A stretch of DNA of 64,000 nucleotides, from positions 248,001-312,000 of the forward strand of contig JAFCMP010000525.1 in the NCBI GenBank assembly GCA_017506865.1, given 5' to 3'. Below are positions 13,053-23,805 of this stretch, piece after piece. The position numbers were made by a program, and so were the translations under genes. The DNA comes from Tribonema minus (Eukaryota; Sar; Xanthophyceae; Tribonematales; Tribonemataceae). The notes beneath the pieces were generated by a model. It was not told the origin of the DNA and ran no database searches. It saw only the letters and a list, made by a program, of their open reading frames with translations. Each line of letters opens with the position of its first letter. Within the stretch, counting starts at the first letter, position 1.

Positions 13053-16000
13053 ACTTGGTACTTTTTATTAATTCTCGCTCAGGGCGCGAAAAAGCCCAGA
13101 TGATTGGCATCTAGCTGTAAGGAATCTACATGTCGTATGACAGTCTGAAAGTGTCGCAACGACAACCACTCAAACGCCGCCGCCGCCAAATGGCATCTCG
13201 GGGTCCTCCCCTACGTCCTCCTCCATGTGCCCCCCCCCCCTGGATTCTGCCATGTGTGTCATGACACGGCCAGAGTACGCCATGTGGAGCGCTGCCGACA
13301 GTGCCGAGCGTAAGCGCGCCAGGGCGATGCCCTTGAGAGCTTTAGGGCGCGCTCCTCCGGGCACTGACATCCTGCTGGCATACTCCGTCGCCACAGCCTC
13401 CAGCAGCTTCCGCCCCTGCTCCCCGATGCTGCCAAATGACCCTATTGCCAATGTGGCAAGTTTGTAGCAATTCTGATCATAATGACCAGAATAGTGGGTA
13501 GTCTTGGCGGCCTCTTGGTCGCGGCAGCATCGCTCGGGGTCTGCTGCAGTCTTCGCCGCCCGCGACGCCACCTGTGCCTCGAAGCAGGTAACGTCCACCA
13601 TGAGCGGTAGGTGGCGTGTCGGGTCGTCGTAGCCGGTCACCGGGAAGGCGTCGGCAGGCAGCACGATGTCCATCCTGCGACTCCCCGGCGGCCCGGCGGA
13701 CCCCAGAAACGGCGTGTAGTCCTCGTCCACCAGTCCCGTTTTGAGGTATTGCCGCAGGAGGCGCTGCGTGGCCCTCTTGACGCTATTGTGGACAATGGTG
13801 TCGTGCGCCTTGACGCGTGGCGCTTGACACAGCCGTGCATGCAGGGTGCCGCCCGGCGACTTCCCGCACAGCTTGCAGCCTGCCGTCTGCTCCTCTACTC
13901 CGATGGCGCGTTTGACGGCCAGCTGCCAGGATAGGCCATCGAACGAAGCCGTTGTGGAGTACATGGGCTCGTTGAGGAATGCCATGCCGATCGAGTGCAT
14001 GTGGCGCTGCGACCGGAATCGAGCAAGTGCTTGCGTGCGTTGCGTGCCCTGCGGCAGCTGTTGCAGGTCCGCCTCCACCTTATCTGCAAGCTCGGTAGCG
14101 ACGGCATCTGCAAGCGCACTCTGATTGGGGCGCTTCAGGCTACACTGCAACTGCAGAGCACTGGCGTCAAGTACGCAAGCAGCATCCGCACCAGTGCCAC
14201 CACCTGCTGTCGGCCGCAGCGGCGGCTGCTGCGTAGGTGGTTGCTGCTGCAGTGGCGTTAGCGCTGGTGGCAGTATATGTTCCAGCTTGTCACCTGTTGC
14301 TGCACGTAGAGATGTGGCAGCTGTGGCGATCGTCCGCATGAGGGGCAGGCGCGCCACCTCTGCTGCTGCTGCGCCTTGTAGCATTGCTGGTGTGGAACGC
14401 GCAGCGCCTGCATTGACGGCTGCCGCTGCTGCGTGCGCTGGTGCTGCAGCTGTGCCGCCTGCCGTTGCTGCTGCTGCCAGTGGTGTTGCTGCTGCCGCAG
14501 GTGTTGGTGCAGCACCTGCCGCATTGGCCGCTGCCACCGCCATTGCCGCTGTCGCAGCCGGCACGGTTGCGGCGCCGCCTGCCGACGCTGCTCCTGTTGC
14601 AGGTGCTGCAGCAGCCCTTAGGCTAGTAGGGCCTGTAGCAGCTGTATTGCCTATGCCCGCAGCCGCTGCTGTTGATGCTGCAGTTAGTGATGCCGCCGAG
14701 GCCACTTGAGGTGCAACATGTGCTGCCGCTGCTGCAGCAGCCTCTGATGCTGGAGCAGCTGCTGCTGCCGCCGCTGCTGCTGCCGCCGGAGTAGTTGCGC
14801 CGTGCGCCGCCGCTGCTGCTGCTGCCGCTGGTGCCGCCTGTGCTGCCGCCGCGGCCCCTGATCCAGCGGCAGCTGCGTCGTGTGCTACCGGAATGGCTGC
14901 GCCATAAGCGCGGCCAGCCGCTGATGCAGTTGCCACTGCCGGAGCGGTCGCGCCTCCACTGGCAACCGCCGCTGCCGCTGTAACAGTTGCCGCTGCTGAT
15001 GCTGCTGGTGCTGGTGCTGCTGCCGCTGCTGCCGGTGTCGCTTGTGTTGCCGCATCCTCAGCAGCGTTGTCTGCAGCCGCTTGAGGAGCCGCCTGCTGCA
15101 GCACCCCCGCCCATCCAGAGAGTGCTGGTTGCAGCGCTTGCAACGTGCCCGCCACATACGCAGCATCAGCGATGTCGCAGGCGCTGGTAATGCCAAGGCC
15201 GCCATGCCGTGTTGGGAGTCGCGCTTGCTGTAAGGCTGGGCCGTGCGCTGCCAGATGGAAGTGGGCCCCACTTTGCTCAAACTGGCGCCAGGTCTGGCCT
15301 GGTGGCTGCAGGCCCATTGAGTGCTCAAGCACCCACTGCGTGACCCGATCCCACTCCTTGGCGGCTGGCGCTGTCTGCGTAGTGGGAATGGTGCGCAGGC
15401 AGTACGTCATGCGAGGCACCACGCAGTAGCGCAGTAACCTGAACATAGCCCTCGGAGATGTCAGGCGCGCGCATCGCTCTGCAAATCGAGCCCCTGCCCC
15501 GCCTGCACCCGCTTCCCTGCGCAGCCATGCGTCCACAAAGCTGCTGTGGCCCACCGGCACCCCCAGCAACACAGCTCCACGGTTCTGATTTTCATCCGTA
15601 TCCCCCACTAGCTGAACGCCCAGCTGCTGCAGCAGTTGCCGCTCGTGGTCTGTCACCACATGCCCCCTGCCAGGCAGCGCGCGTGACTTGGTGAGGTTTA
15701 GCTCCAGCCCCACCTCCGCAAAGTGTTGTTTGAGCTGCGCCACCGCCTGTATGTCATCCTGAGTCAGCGTGCAAGCGCCTGTTCGGACGTTGGCATCGTC
15801 CATGTAGGCGCCCATCCGCCTCCGCGCGCGCTGCGCAGCCGCCGCCTCATTGAACCGTTTCAAGCACTGAGCAATGGCGCCGCAGAAGAGCATCGGTGCC
15901 GCGGGGTCCCCCTGCTTAAACCCGCGCTGAGACATGATGATGCGCGTGGAGCCGTCAACGTGCTGGAACAGCAGGCGTGGCCGAGTGCGAACGTATGTGC

Positions 16001-18580
16001 CGATGAAGTAGTCGAGGAAGTCCGGCAGCTGTGCTGCTACCCATTCCGCTGCCGCCAGGACGAACACCATGTTGAAGGCATTCTTGAGGTCCAGCATGAA
16101 CTGCCAGTGACCGAGCTCATACGCGAGTTTGCCGGCCATGGCCGCTTTCTCCGCTCCTGCTGAGACGGCTACCCCATACTGCCCGTCTGGCTCAAGGAGC
16201 TCCGCCAGGAAGTCTTTGCGGTCTGCCACGTACACCGAAGTGCATAGTCGCTGCAGCACCTCGCCGCAAACGATGGGCCGCTGCTTAGCTGTACCATCTT
16301 CCTGTTGTTCTGCAAGTGGCGTCAGGCGCCCCGCGCCATGCAACTGCCAGAAGGCATCCGGCAGCCGCGCAGCCTCCCGCATAACGGTCTGAAGCCACCG
16401 TGTGAGGACAGCAGCAAACTCATGCCGTCCCCAGCTTGTGCGTAGCGCATCCTGCAGGTGGCTGTAGCGCAGCCCCGATGGGCCTGCTCCACTGTAAGGG
16501 CTTGCTCGCTGGATGAGCTTGGCAACCGTCTCTGGCTCAATTCCCTCCCCCTGTAACAGGCTGAGTTCTGCTGGCATGTCGGCTGCTTTCGCCACAAGCT
16601 GATCAACCATGCCGGATAGCTCATGGAGTTGTTCCCCTGGCGCAGCGGGGGGGTGTTTGGACTGCATGGCGGCAAAGCAGTCATCATCAGGTATCGCCAC
16701 CGTTTTGGGCTGAAGGAAACGCGCTGCCTGCTGTAGCCCCCCCCGTGTGCCCATGCACTGTAGGACGTAGGCGTTGATCGCTGCCTCCGTTTGCTGGCGC
16801 GCGCGCCAGCGCCGGTGCGCACGCGCGTGTGCGAGGAGCGCTGGCACCAACCGGTCAAGCTCACCTCGTGCCAACATTCTGATTCTGTCGGAGCGAGTGA
16901 TGCCAGGTGCGCCATCGGTGGAGGTGATGAGTGATGGCATGAGGTGGTGTAGAATCGTGGATCTTTGCAGTCGCTGCACCCGCCCTGCGGAATCTGGCTC
17001 CCGCGCCGCATTGACGAACATCGTCATTGTGTGTGCCAACAGATGTGTTGCTGCGTTCTCCAGTGCAGCTCCCACATAGCGACGATTGCGTGGTCTAGCA
17101 AGGCTTCTAGTTGTCGCGAACTGCAGCTTGCACAGCTCATCGAGGCTGATGCTGTCAAGCACTGCTGCGACTGCGGGGGTTGAGATGGTCCACGTGAAAA
17201 GCCCACCTGCCCCACCTGCTGCGCCTGCAGGGCCTGGCGCTGCCGCTGCTGTCGCCGCACCTGCCGCTCTGGGGCCCCCTCCGCCGCCGCCGCGGCCGCC
17301 ACGACCACAGCCTCGTCCGCCGCTGTCGCTGCTGCGACCGCTGCCACGGCCACCGCGGCCGTTTTGAGTTCGCGCGCCACTGCCGCTGTTGCTAGCACCG
17401 CCGCTGCGGCTGCTGGCATCACTGCTGCGGCCGTTGCCAGCGCCGCTGTCCTTAGTACCGGCTGCACTGCCGCCGCCGGCACCGCTGCTACTGCCGCCTC
17501 CGGTTCTGCTGCCGCTAGTCGCTCTGCTACTGCTGATGTCTGCATCATTGCTGCCGCTGCGAACGCGTCCTCCATTGCCACGTCCGCGCCCTCCACTGCG
17601 ACCCCGACCCCCTCGTGTAGCACTGCTGCCCCCGCGTTCCGGCCTCTTTGAGCTGCCGGAGGAGCTGCTGCCACCAGCCTGAGCAGCAGGTGCCTGCTGC
17701 GCGTGCGCTGGTCCCTTTGCGTAGGGGTTGCCGATGGGTGTGCACGCCGGTTGCTGCTGTGGCAGCGACGTGGTAGCTGTTGCCGTCGATGCATCAGGTG
17801 CTAGCGGTGCTGCTGATGCTGTTGTTGACAATGTTGCCGCCACTGCAGCGGGTGAAGTGATAGGCCTGCATTTGCGGCAGTGCTTGCCCGCGCTGGCATC
17901 GCTGCTGTCCACTCTGAATGTCTTGTTGGCATGAAACAGGTTTTTGCACAAGGCACACTCGGTGTAGATGGTTTGCAAGTGCGACGTGCTGAGGTCGGAG
18001 CGCTCCAGGAACGTTGTTGCTGTCCCACTGTGGTGTTTGCGCTGGTGCTTCGCCGCGATGTGGGCGTTTAACCTCTGCTGTAACGAGAGCAGCGACATGC
18101 CCTTCTTCACCACGAGGTCGCATAAGTTGCACTTGTACTCCGGGTCCGCACTGCCTCCACCTCCAGCTTCGTCGTCTAGCATCAGACGTTGCTGTTCCAG
18201 ACTGTTATGACCTGTTCTAGAGCGCTTGACTGCACTTTGCCCGCCCGTGTGCTCCCCTTCGCCTGTTTGATCGGAAATTGACCAACCGTCATTCTGTACC
18301 CTCTTGCGTTTGTGCGCTGCGCGTCCGTCTCCAGTTGCTCTGCTGCTGCCACTCGTGCCATCGTCCTGTTGACAAGCGCCATTGCCATCTGCAGCACTGG
18401 TGCTAATATCCTGCGCTTGTGCGCACGCTAGATCGGATTCCTTGCATTTCTGCGCTGATTCAGAGTTGGCAATACGGGCCTCCCGCCGCCGCCATGATAT
18501 TCTTTTCATGATCTCTGCTACGCCATGGTGCTACATGCTACAGCTACATACCTATCCGCATCTCGTGGAGGCCTATATAT
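13053..18580 (-). mobile_element. Full-length non-LTR retrotransposon (LINE, restriction-like endonuclease type)
   Basis: A 5528-bp element read on the minus strand, bounded by perfect 32-bp target-site duplications. It has a short 5' leader (18580-18510), one long intact ORF, and a 3' UTR of about 117 bases ending in AATTAATAAAAAGTACCAA with no long poly-A tail. The same 3' UTR ends the truncated copies at 46840-47424 and 47431-47775, which independently defines the 3' terminus. The element lies inside the LTR-element fossil. The intact ORF and identical duplications indicate a young and possibly active copy. Confidence 0.93.
13170..18509 (-). CDS. LINE polyprotein: zinc fingers, reverse transcriptase, restriction-like endonuclease (1779 aa)
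   Basis: This ORF drives target-primed reverse transcription. About residues 125-215 hold Cys/His clusters (CNLCDLVV; CALCKNLF; CRKC), likely nucleic-acid-binding fingers. A Gly/Ser/Arg-rich linker follows. The reverse transcriptase covers about residues 640-1000, with QRGFKQGDPAAPM and a catalytic box AYMDDAN near residue 901 (the usual LINE box is Y/FADD). An Ala-rich stretch (about 1140-1400) lies next, in pure GCx codons. The C-terminus has a CCHC-type finger (CKLC...H...C, about 1543) and a restriction-like endonuclease signature: RRMDIVLP near 1612 (RPD in most relatives) and LMVDVT near 1639. This order is that of the R2/NeSL/Utopia-type elements, which often choose specific targets; no apurinic endonuclease is seen. 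The start ATG at 18509 is the first in a frame open to the 5' end. Confidence 0.9.
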   Translation of the reverse strand: MKRISWRRREARIANSESAQKCKESDLACAQAQDISTSAADGNGACQQDDGTSGSSRATGDGRAAHKRKRVQNDGWSISDQTGEGEHTGGQSAVKRSRTGHNSLEQQRLMLDDEAGGGGSADPEYKCNLCDLVVKKGMSLLSLQQRLNAHIAAKHQRKHHSGTATTFLERSDLSTSHLQTIYTECALCKNLFHANKTFRVDSSDASAGKHCRKCRPITSPAAVAATLSTTASAAPLAPDASTATATTSLPQQQPACTPIGNPYAKGPAHAQQAPAAQAGGSSSSGSSKRPERGGSSATRGGRGRSGGRGRGNGGRVRSGSNDADISSSRATSGSRTGGGSSSGAGGGSAAGTKDSGAGNGRSSDASSRSGGASNSGSGARTQNGRGGRGSGRSSDSGGRGCGRGGRGGGGGGPRAAGAATAAAAPGPAGAAGGAGGLFTWTISTPAVAAVLDSISLDELCKLQFATTRSLARPRNRRYVGAALENAATHLLAHTMTMFVNAAREPDSAGRVQRLQRSTILHHLMPSLITSTDGAPGITRSDRIRMLARGELDRLVPALLAHARAHRRWRARQQTEAAINAYVLQCMGTRGGLQQAARFLQPKTVAIPDDDCFAAMQSKHPPAAPGEQLHELSGMVDQLVAKAADMPAELSLLQGEGIEPETVAKLIQRASPYSGAGPSGLRYSHLQDALRTSWGRHEFAAVLTRWLQTVMREAARLPDAFWQLHGAGRLTPLAEQQEDGTAKQRPIVCGEVLQRLCTSVYVADRKDFLAELLEPDGQYGVAVSAGAEKAAMAGKLAYELGHWQFMLDLKNAFNMVFVLAAAEWVAAQLPDFLDYFIGTYVRTRPRLLFQHVDGSTRIIMSQRGFKQGDPAAPMLFCGAIAQCLKRFNEAAAAQRARRRMGAYMDDANVRTGACTLTQDDIQAVAQLKQHFAEVGLELNLTKSRALPGRGHVVTDHERQLLQQLGVQLVGDTDENQNRGAVLLGVPVGHSSFVDAWLRREAGAGGAGARFAERCARLTSPRAMFRLLRYCVVPRMTYCLRTIPTTQTAPAAKEWDRVTQWVLEHSMGLQPPGQTWRQFEQSGAHFHLAAHGPALQQARLPTRHGGLGITSACDIADAAYVAGTLQALQPALSGWAGVLQQAAPQAAADNAAEDAATQATPAAAAAAPAPAASAAATVTAAAAVASGGATAPAVATASAAGRAYGAAIPVAHDAAAAGSGAAAAAQAAPAAAAAAAAHGATTPAAAAAAAAAAAPASEAAAAAAAHVAPQVASAASLTAASTAAAAGIGNTAATGPTSLRAAAAPATGAASAGGAATVPAATAAMAVAAANAAGAAPTPAAAATPLAAAATAGGTAAAPAHAAAAAVNAGAARSTPAMLQGAAAAEVARLPLMRTIATAATSLRAATGDKLEHILPPALTPLQQQPPTQQPPLRPTAGGGTGADAACVLDASALQLQCSLKRPNQSALADAVATELADKVEADLQQLPQGTQRTQALARFRSQRHMHSIGMAFLNEPMYSTTASFDGLSWQLAVKRAIGVEEQTAGCKLCGKSPGGTLHARLCQAPRVKAHDTIVHNSVKRATQRLLRQYLKTGLVDEDYTPFLGSAGPPGSRRMDIVLPADAFPVTGYDDPTRHLPLMVDVTCFEAQVASRAAKTAADPERCCRDQEAAKTTHYSGHYDQNCYKLATLAIGSFGSIGEQGRKLLEAVATEYASRMSVPGGARPKALKGIALARLRSALSAALHMAYSGRVMTHMAESRGGGHMEEDVGEDPEMPFGGGGV

Positions 18581-18612
18581 ACTTGGTACCTATGTTCTCC
18601 AAGTTCCAGGTT
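18581..18612 (+). repeat. Target-site duplication, right copy (32 bp)
   Basis: Perfect match to 13021-13052. The flanking bases differ on both outer sides, which fixes the duplication length at 32. Perfect identity implies a recent insertion. Confidence 0.95.
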
Positions 18613-20570
18613 TCATCTAATACTATCATGCTGGTGCACGTCTTTTTGACAGCAGCATAGGATGTATTCTTCCACGAACTTCATACGCAGAAGCAGCAGC
18701 TGCTGCTGTAGACTGTCTGCGTAGCCTGTGTAACGGCTAGTACTTGCCTGCCCCAAATCTTCAGGGTTTAGTACCAGAAGTTTCTCGTGAGTCTCTGATG
18801 CTTTTGCAGATCAACTAGTCTTGCAGAAGCATGGTTATACGCATTGGTGAGCCAATACACCATCTGCGCTTATGACAAATGACTGAACACATGGGCCTCC
18901 AGAATACCCATGTGCTCGCCGGGGACTTCGCGAATGAGGTCAGCACATGCATACTTTAGCGGTGCTGCCGTCATTTCAAACTCTGCAGAAGTCTCTCTGT
19001 GGAAGCCGACTTCAGCAAGCTGCGCGCCGCACTGCAGCCGCGTTCAGAAGTCCTGACTGAGGCTTCAAGTCTGCTATCCTGGGTCACAACCCCACACCAT
19101 CACCACTGGAGCCTCAGGCTGCTAGTTTTGCAGTGTAATGGGTGTTGAACTTGAAGTTGCAACTGGCAGGGTGGGTATCACTACTAACCCTGCTTACTCA
19201 CCAGAAGTGAGCTGACGTACTGCACGTCCTGTGCGCACTTTGCGCATCGGTGCCTACTGTAGGCACTCTAGAGGGGGAAAGCAACTCGAACTGTTGCTTT
19301 TTACGCGTCCTCTACTAATTACAGTGGGACAGACTGGACTCAGCTCACGTGCTTCACCAGTTCAGACTCACCACCGGGCCTCTGTATACATGTGCAAAGT
19401 GAGTGTGGGTTCTCATCATTGCAATGTATTAGCGCTATAGTCAGCAGAGTCTTGTATTGCATTGGCTTGCATTTACTTGCATGACTCAGTCAGACTGCGC
19501 TCCCAAAGATGGCAAGCGTACTGTCACGCTTTGGTCCTGCCATATCAGGTTCTCATGTATGCAGCTACTGTAGCATGCTTCGGCAACTGTCACTAGACTA
19601 AGTGACGACTGTTGTGCCATGAGTCTGTATCGTTTTGCTGCACACTTCGTGCCGCTTGCTGCACAACTGGTGCAACTTGGACCACTGTATTCTAGTAATG
19701 CCCAGTCTGGGTTGACAAGTTTGGTGCGCGCGGTCACTCGGGCACAACTGCCTCCGCCACTTGCGCAAAAAGGCATTGCAGCTTACACCGCCAGCACACT
19801 TTGGCACGGTGTTTGATGACAGCATTGCCACTGGTGCCCCTTGCACCGCGCTGCCTCAGTTGGCGCGCTCGCTATGGCATAGCTGACTGTAATGTGCCGC
19901 GCAGCCTCACTTGGCGCGCTCGGCACTGTCTCACCGGCACACTGGCACGGGGTATAATGTGCCGCGCAGCCTCACTTGGCGCGCTCGGCACTGTCTCACC
20001 GGCACACTGGCACGGGGTTTGAGACGGGGGCCACTGGTGCCACCTCAGGCGCAACCAGGGCCTGCGCACTGCGCGCGACTGCCGTCCTCTAACGACGGGG
20101 CCACCGGCGCTACTGTTGCACCGGGGCTAGCGCAATGCGCGAGGGCACAACTGTTGTGACCGACTATGGGAAATCCACGGCAGCAATTGGGACCCGAGTT
20201 GCCCCTGTTGGCGCGACTCAAACCGACTCAACTGGAGTGGCGAGCGCCGCTGCACGAGGCACTGGGTGAGGGATTTTCGCGAGTACTCTACTGTGACGCT
20301 GGACGCCGCGCGCGTAGGCCGCCCTCGAACTCCGCGATTAGAGCCGGGGTCAGTTTGCACCTAGCTACGCGAACTGTTCATACCAGCTTATCCGTGCAGG
20401 CTGTCTTCTAATTGTATCAGCCCCGGAGCCACCACCGCCGGGTTCGGCATTGCACTCCGTTAAGCTATGGATAACTTAGGCACAGCACCAGTAGCAACTG
20501 GTTCTTGGAGACTGTGCCTGCGCAAAAACTGCTTCTGCCGTCGGGCACGCTAGCTGGCACCGACCTGGCT
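18613..20570 (-). mobile_element. LTR-retroelement fossil, continuation on the other side of the LINE (broken)
   Basis: The target-site duplications show that this sequence was contiguous with 10973-13020 before the LINE arrived. A stretch near 20025-20085 closely resembles the fossil sequence around 12890-12945 in the same orientation, which supports shared origin. No intact gene is visible, the copy is broken many times, and no LTR could be identified. The right boundary given is approximate. Confidence 0.45.
19894..20022 (+). repeat. 65-bp tandem duplication, two copies
   Basis: GTGCCGCGCAGCCTCACTTG at 19894 recurs at 19959 with near identity through a shared CACCGGCACACTGGCACGGG segment. 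Confidence 0.8.
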
Positions 20571-21865
20571 GGGTTGCGCGGGCGCTGCCGCGAACCATGA
20601 CTGGGGTTTTGACGACTTGTCACCCAAACTACACGAGGGACGCACTGCGCGTTTACTACTCGTGCGGTAGAAGCAGTGCTGCCAGTAGCCTCAGGCCTGG
20701 TTCTGCCACTACCTTGTCCATCACGGCTTTACCCACTAGATGGCTCTCAGAGCCATGGTCTACTATCGACCATAAGGTGTATCCTGCAATTACTGTCGCG
20801 CATGAAGCCGGGTACGTTGACAAGACCGTGTCTTGAAATGCCCACGCAAGAGCCGTCTATGCCCCGCACACTCGTGCTACTAAGGCACTCTGAACTGCAA
20901 GCCTGTTTGACATAGCAGTTGTACAGATCGACCGCGTTGTCAAATTTGCAACACGATCGCGGCCAACAATCGTGAGGCAGAATTGCATCGCTTTGCTCTA
21001 AAGCTAGAACTCCTCTCCCCCTTCTTTGCAAAAAAGCTAGTCATATCAGCTTTAGAGCATTACTAAAGGAGAGCATGCGGTAGGGATTAAACTAACGTCA
21101 ACGTCATAGGCAATTCGTTACAGCCAGAAAGTGACAGCGCATACCCTCTTGCGCTTGTGCCCGACCTGTTCGGGCGAAAATCACTTGCACTGTTTATGAC
21201 TAGTCGTATACTGAACGACTACTTTGCGCTTTCTACGACGTGCCTCTCCCTAAAAGGCGTCGCTGTCTTCCCGGGAGGCTCCTGTGCGAATCGTGATAGT
21301 GTACGGCGCGTAGGTGGCGCACGCAGCTCGCTACCGTACAATACTGCCCTTGATGACTCTCTATGAGTCCACATGACTACGTTCATCAACCACAGATGAG
21401 TCGCAGAATAAGGTCGGCTTGATGAAAGTTGCACAATCAACGCCGCTCAGACTCGTGCAGCACGCACTGCGGTATCTTGACATCAAGGGGGCGGGTCACG
21501 ACGCAGCGCTGCAGCACTACGTTGCCCCGTCGTATAGACACTCTCGTGCAGGAATACGGCGTGATTAACTCGCACCTCACCCGATTTCTTCCACGTAATT
21601 CTTTACGTTCTTTACGTGACTGGGCATCTCGAAAGGCTTTGACACGATTCGAGTGGCGATACATTAACAGCTATCACCGCGCTGCTGCCCTTGCGAGCGG
21701 GGTTAGTACGAGGTAATAAGGACTGTCGACGGGTGCCAAATTGAAGCAGCTTACCTTGTGATGCTGTCATGAATGCAAACAAGCAAGCTGGAAGAGCAAA
21801 ACAAGTAGACACGCTTCAGAGAACTCAAATGAAATGTTATGCGAAAGGAAACGCGATGCGCTCAC
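20571..21865. other. Region without recognisable gene
   Basis: Short open frames on both strands, none with a known domain. A minus-strand stretch around 21570-21690 rich in Arg/Lys/Glu could be an exon or fossil remnant, but I cannot decide. Confidence 0.4.
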
Positions 21866-21958
21866 CGGATATCTTATTCTGCTGCTGAGGGACGGAAGGC
21901 TTGGGCTGGACGATGGCTGGTGCAGCAAGGCTCGGGCTTGCTGCTTGTAGGGGAGGTT
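21866..21958 (-). other. Candidate orphan exon (Pro/Gln/Ala-rich)
   Basis: On the minus strand a CAG acceptor precedes, and a GTGAGC donor follows, a 93-base segment. It reads as a low-complexity peptide containing VQPKPSVPQQQNKIS. Splice sites and composition look like a genuine exon, but I found no partner exon with matching phase. Confidence 0.3.
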
Positions 21959-23058
21959 CTGACGTTGGGCAAAAAGCTTTAGGCCTCAGTGTTGCTCTTC
22001 ACACGCAATTAGGAACTGGCACTTCACTGAGGCTTTAACTGCCACTCAGTACTGAAGTCTAACTGGAGCATTGTAAACCTGATCCGCCCCTAAGCCGTAT
22101 CATAAATGCAAGTCCATGCGTACAAGCGACTGTGCAGGCATGTTGATGATCCTTCGGCGCCGACATTTCAACCAGTGCGGTTCTCAGCCACTGGTAACCT
22201 TGATGAGGGGCATCGCAAGCAATGTGTGGCAGTACACAACAAGGCAGTCATTGACCCAAGCCTGTCTGGAAAAGGGGAGCAGCGCCCCTCTTGCAAAACG
22301 CGAGGTGCAAACACACAGGAACTGACCTGCAACAGTAACGCTGGCACCATCACCATGAACAACACAAGTGCTTTGATGGAAACTGAGGCACCTATATGAG
22401 TCAATGTTATCAAATGGCGAATGCGCAAAAGATAAAAAAGAAGCGCAAATCATGATGCAGGACTCCAGTGTACATATTGCTTGCGCTGGCACACCAGATA
22501 GCTCTGTCACAACCTTAAGGTTGTTGCTCACAAGCCCTACACAGGCAGACAGCTCCTGCTGCACAGCTGTCAACGGTGCGCATGACAAGCAGCCCACACA
22601 GTCCAACACCTGCGCTGACATTAGGTCGTGACGTGCATACAACCAACACAATAACCCCAAGGGCAATTCACGCCAGATAGCATGCACAACGCAGTTTTTA
22701 CATACAGTCTCTCAGAATCTCACCACACATCAGCGGTGGAGGCGCCCAACGACAAGTCAGCAGACTGCCTTGACTGCTTCAATCTTCAGGCTTGCTACCG
22801 GTCTGCAAGCCGCGGTCTATAGATACCCCCTTCACACACAACGCACATCCCGCCGCGCACAGTCACACGCCACACACGACTGCGCACATACCAGTGCACC
22901 CGCACTGCCATGTACTCAGTGCAGCATCACAAAGACAGCAGACAATCATGCTGTCACCTCAAGCACTGCACCTATGCCCACCTCCCATCCCCCCCCCCCC
23001 CCCCGCCCCCAGCCCCCTCGGGGCTGCTGCTCTCCAGGCTGCCCTCCAGCGCGACCTT
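21959..23058. other. Intergenic region
   Basis: About 1.1 kb with only short unconvincing frames and a poly-C run near 22989-23004. It lies downstream of the minus-strand gene at 23059-23805. Confidence 0.5.
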
Positions 23059-23805
23059 CTAGAAGAAAAAGTGCGGCATGCTGGCAGCGGCGGCGCCGCA
23101 CACGCCCATGCGCTTCATGGCGCGTATCTTGTCAACTTCGGGGAACGTCGTCGTCGTAAAGAACGCGAGCGTGTCCAGCACCTCCTTGTGCCCCAGGCGC
23201 GGCGTCCAGAGGCTGGTGTCTTGACTCAGGCCGCTGATTATCGTGTGTGTGGCGGTGCCAAAGGAGTCGCGCACCCGGGGCGGCTCCGCGCGCACAACGA
23301 CAACGGGGCCACGCACGCTCTTGGGATCGCGGTGCTGCAGTCGCGCGATGGGGTTGGGGAGGGCCTGCTTCTTGCTGCCGTCGTGGTAGTAGAAGATGTC
23401 CGGGTAAGAACAGTTTTTGCTGTAGCTTGTTTGGTTGCAGGAGGTGACCTCGGTCCACCCCAGCTTCCGCCTGATGCAGGCCATCTCTGCGTCCATATCC
23501 ATATCGCCCAGCTTGCAGTCGAATTCGAACGGCTCTAATGTGACGCTGCCTGCTGCTGTCGGAGTGACCACCAGCGCCTTGCTGGACTCCAACTCCTCCA
23601 GGTTGTGTGGCCGTATCAGCTTCCGCAAGTCTTTCCGTGCATCGTGAACAGTGTAAGACATGTCGTCAACTCTTTGATTGAAGAGCATCACGCCAAAGCG
23701 TCCATTCTCGTTGAGTGCGGCGAAGATGAAGCCCTCCCGGCCGTTAAGCTGGGGGCACTTCTCCAGACCCTTTACTCTCACTATGGAGTTGACTTCAAGA
23801 GGCAT
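23059..23805 (-). CDS. SH3-like-fold protein of unknown function (248 aa), intact copy of a divergent pair
   Basis: Single-exon gene from ATG at 23805 to the stop at 23059. The first ~60 residues (VNSIVRVKGL, QLNGREGFIFA, NGRFGVMLFN) resemble the small beta-barrel seen in many algal proteins, where 'L..PELNG..G.V......GR..V.L' is recurrent. The rest (KLGWTEVTSC, DIFYYHDG, LPNPIARLQHRDP) is not a family I can name. It lacks an obvious signal peptide or membrane segment, so a soluble intracellular protein is likely. A diverged paralogue starts about 220 bases away on the opposite strand with the same domain order, so the pair arose by inverted duplication. Conservation of the reading frame between the two copies is the best evidence that this is a real gene. 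Confidence 0.8.
   Translation of the reverse strand: MPLEVNSIVRVKGLEKCPQLNGREGFIFAALNENGRFGVMLFNQRVDDMSYTVHDARKDLRKLIRPHNLEELESSKALVVTPTAAGSVTLEPFEFDCKLGDMDMDAEMACIRRKLGWTEVTSCNQTSYSKNCSYPDIFYYHDGSKKQALPNPIARLQHRDPKSVRGPVVVVRAEPPRVRDSFGTATHTIISGLSQDTSLWTPRLGHKEVLDTLAFFTTTTFPEVDKIRAMKRMGVCGAAAASMPHFFF

Noticed and set aside
14125-17794. Long open frames on the plus strand and in other minus frames inside the LINE (Ala-, Leu-, Cys- or Gln-rich)
   Set aside because: They are shadows of GCN-repeat coding for poly-Ala and Gly/Ser linkers in the 1779-codon ORF; they have no domains of their own.
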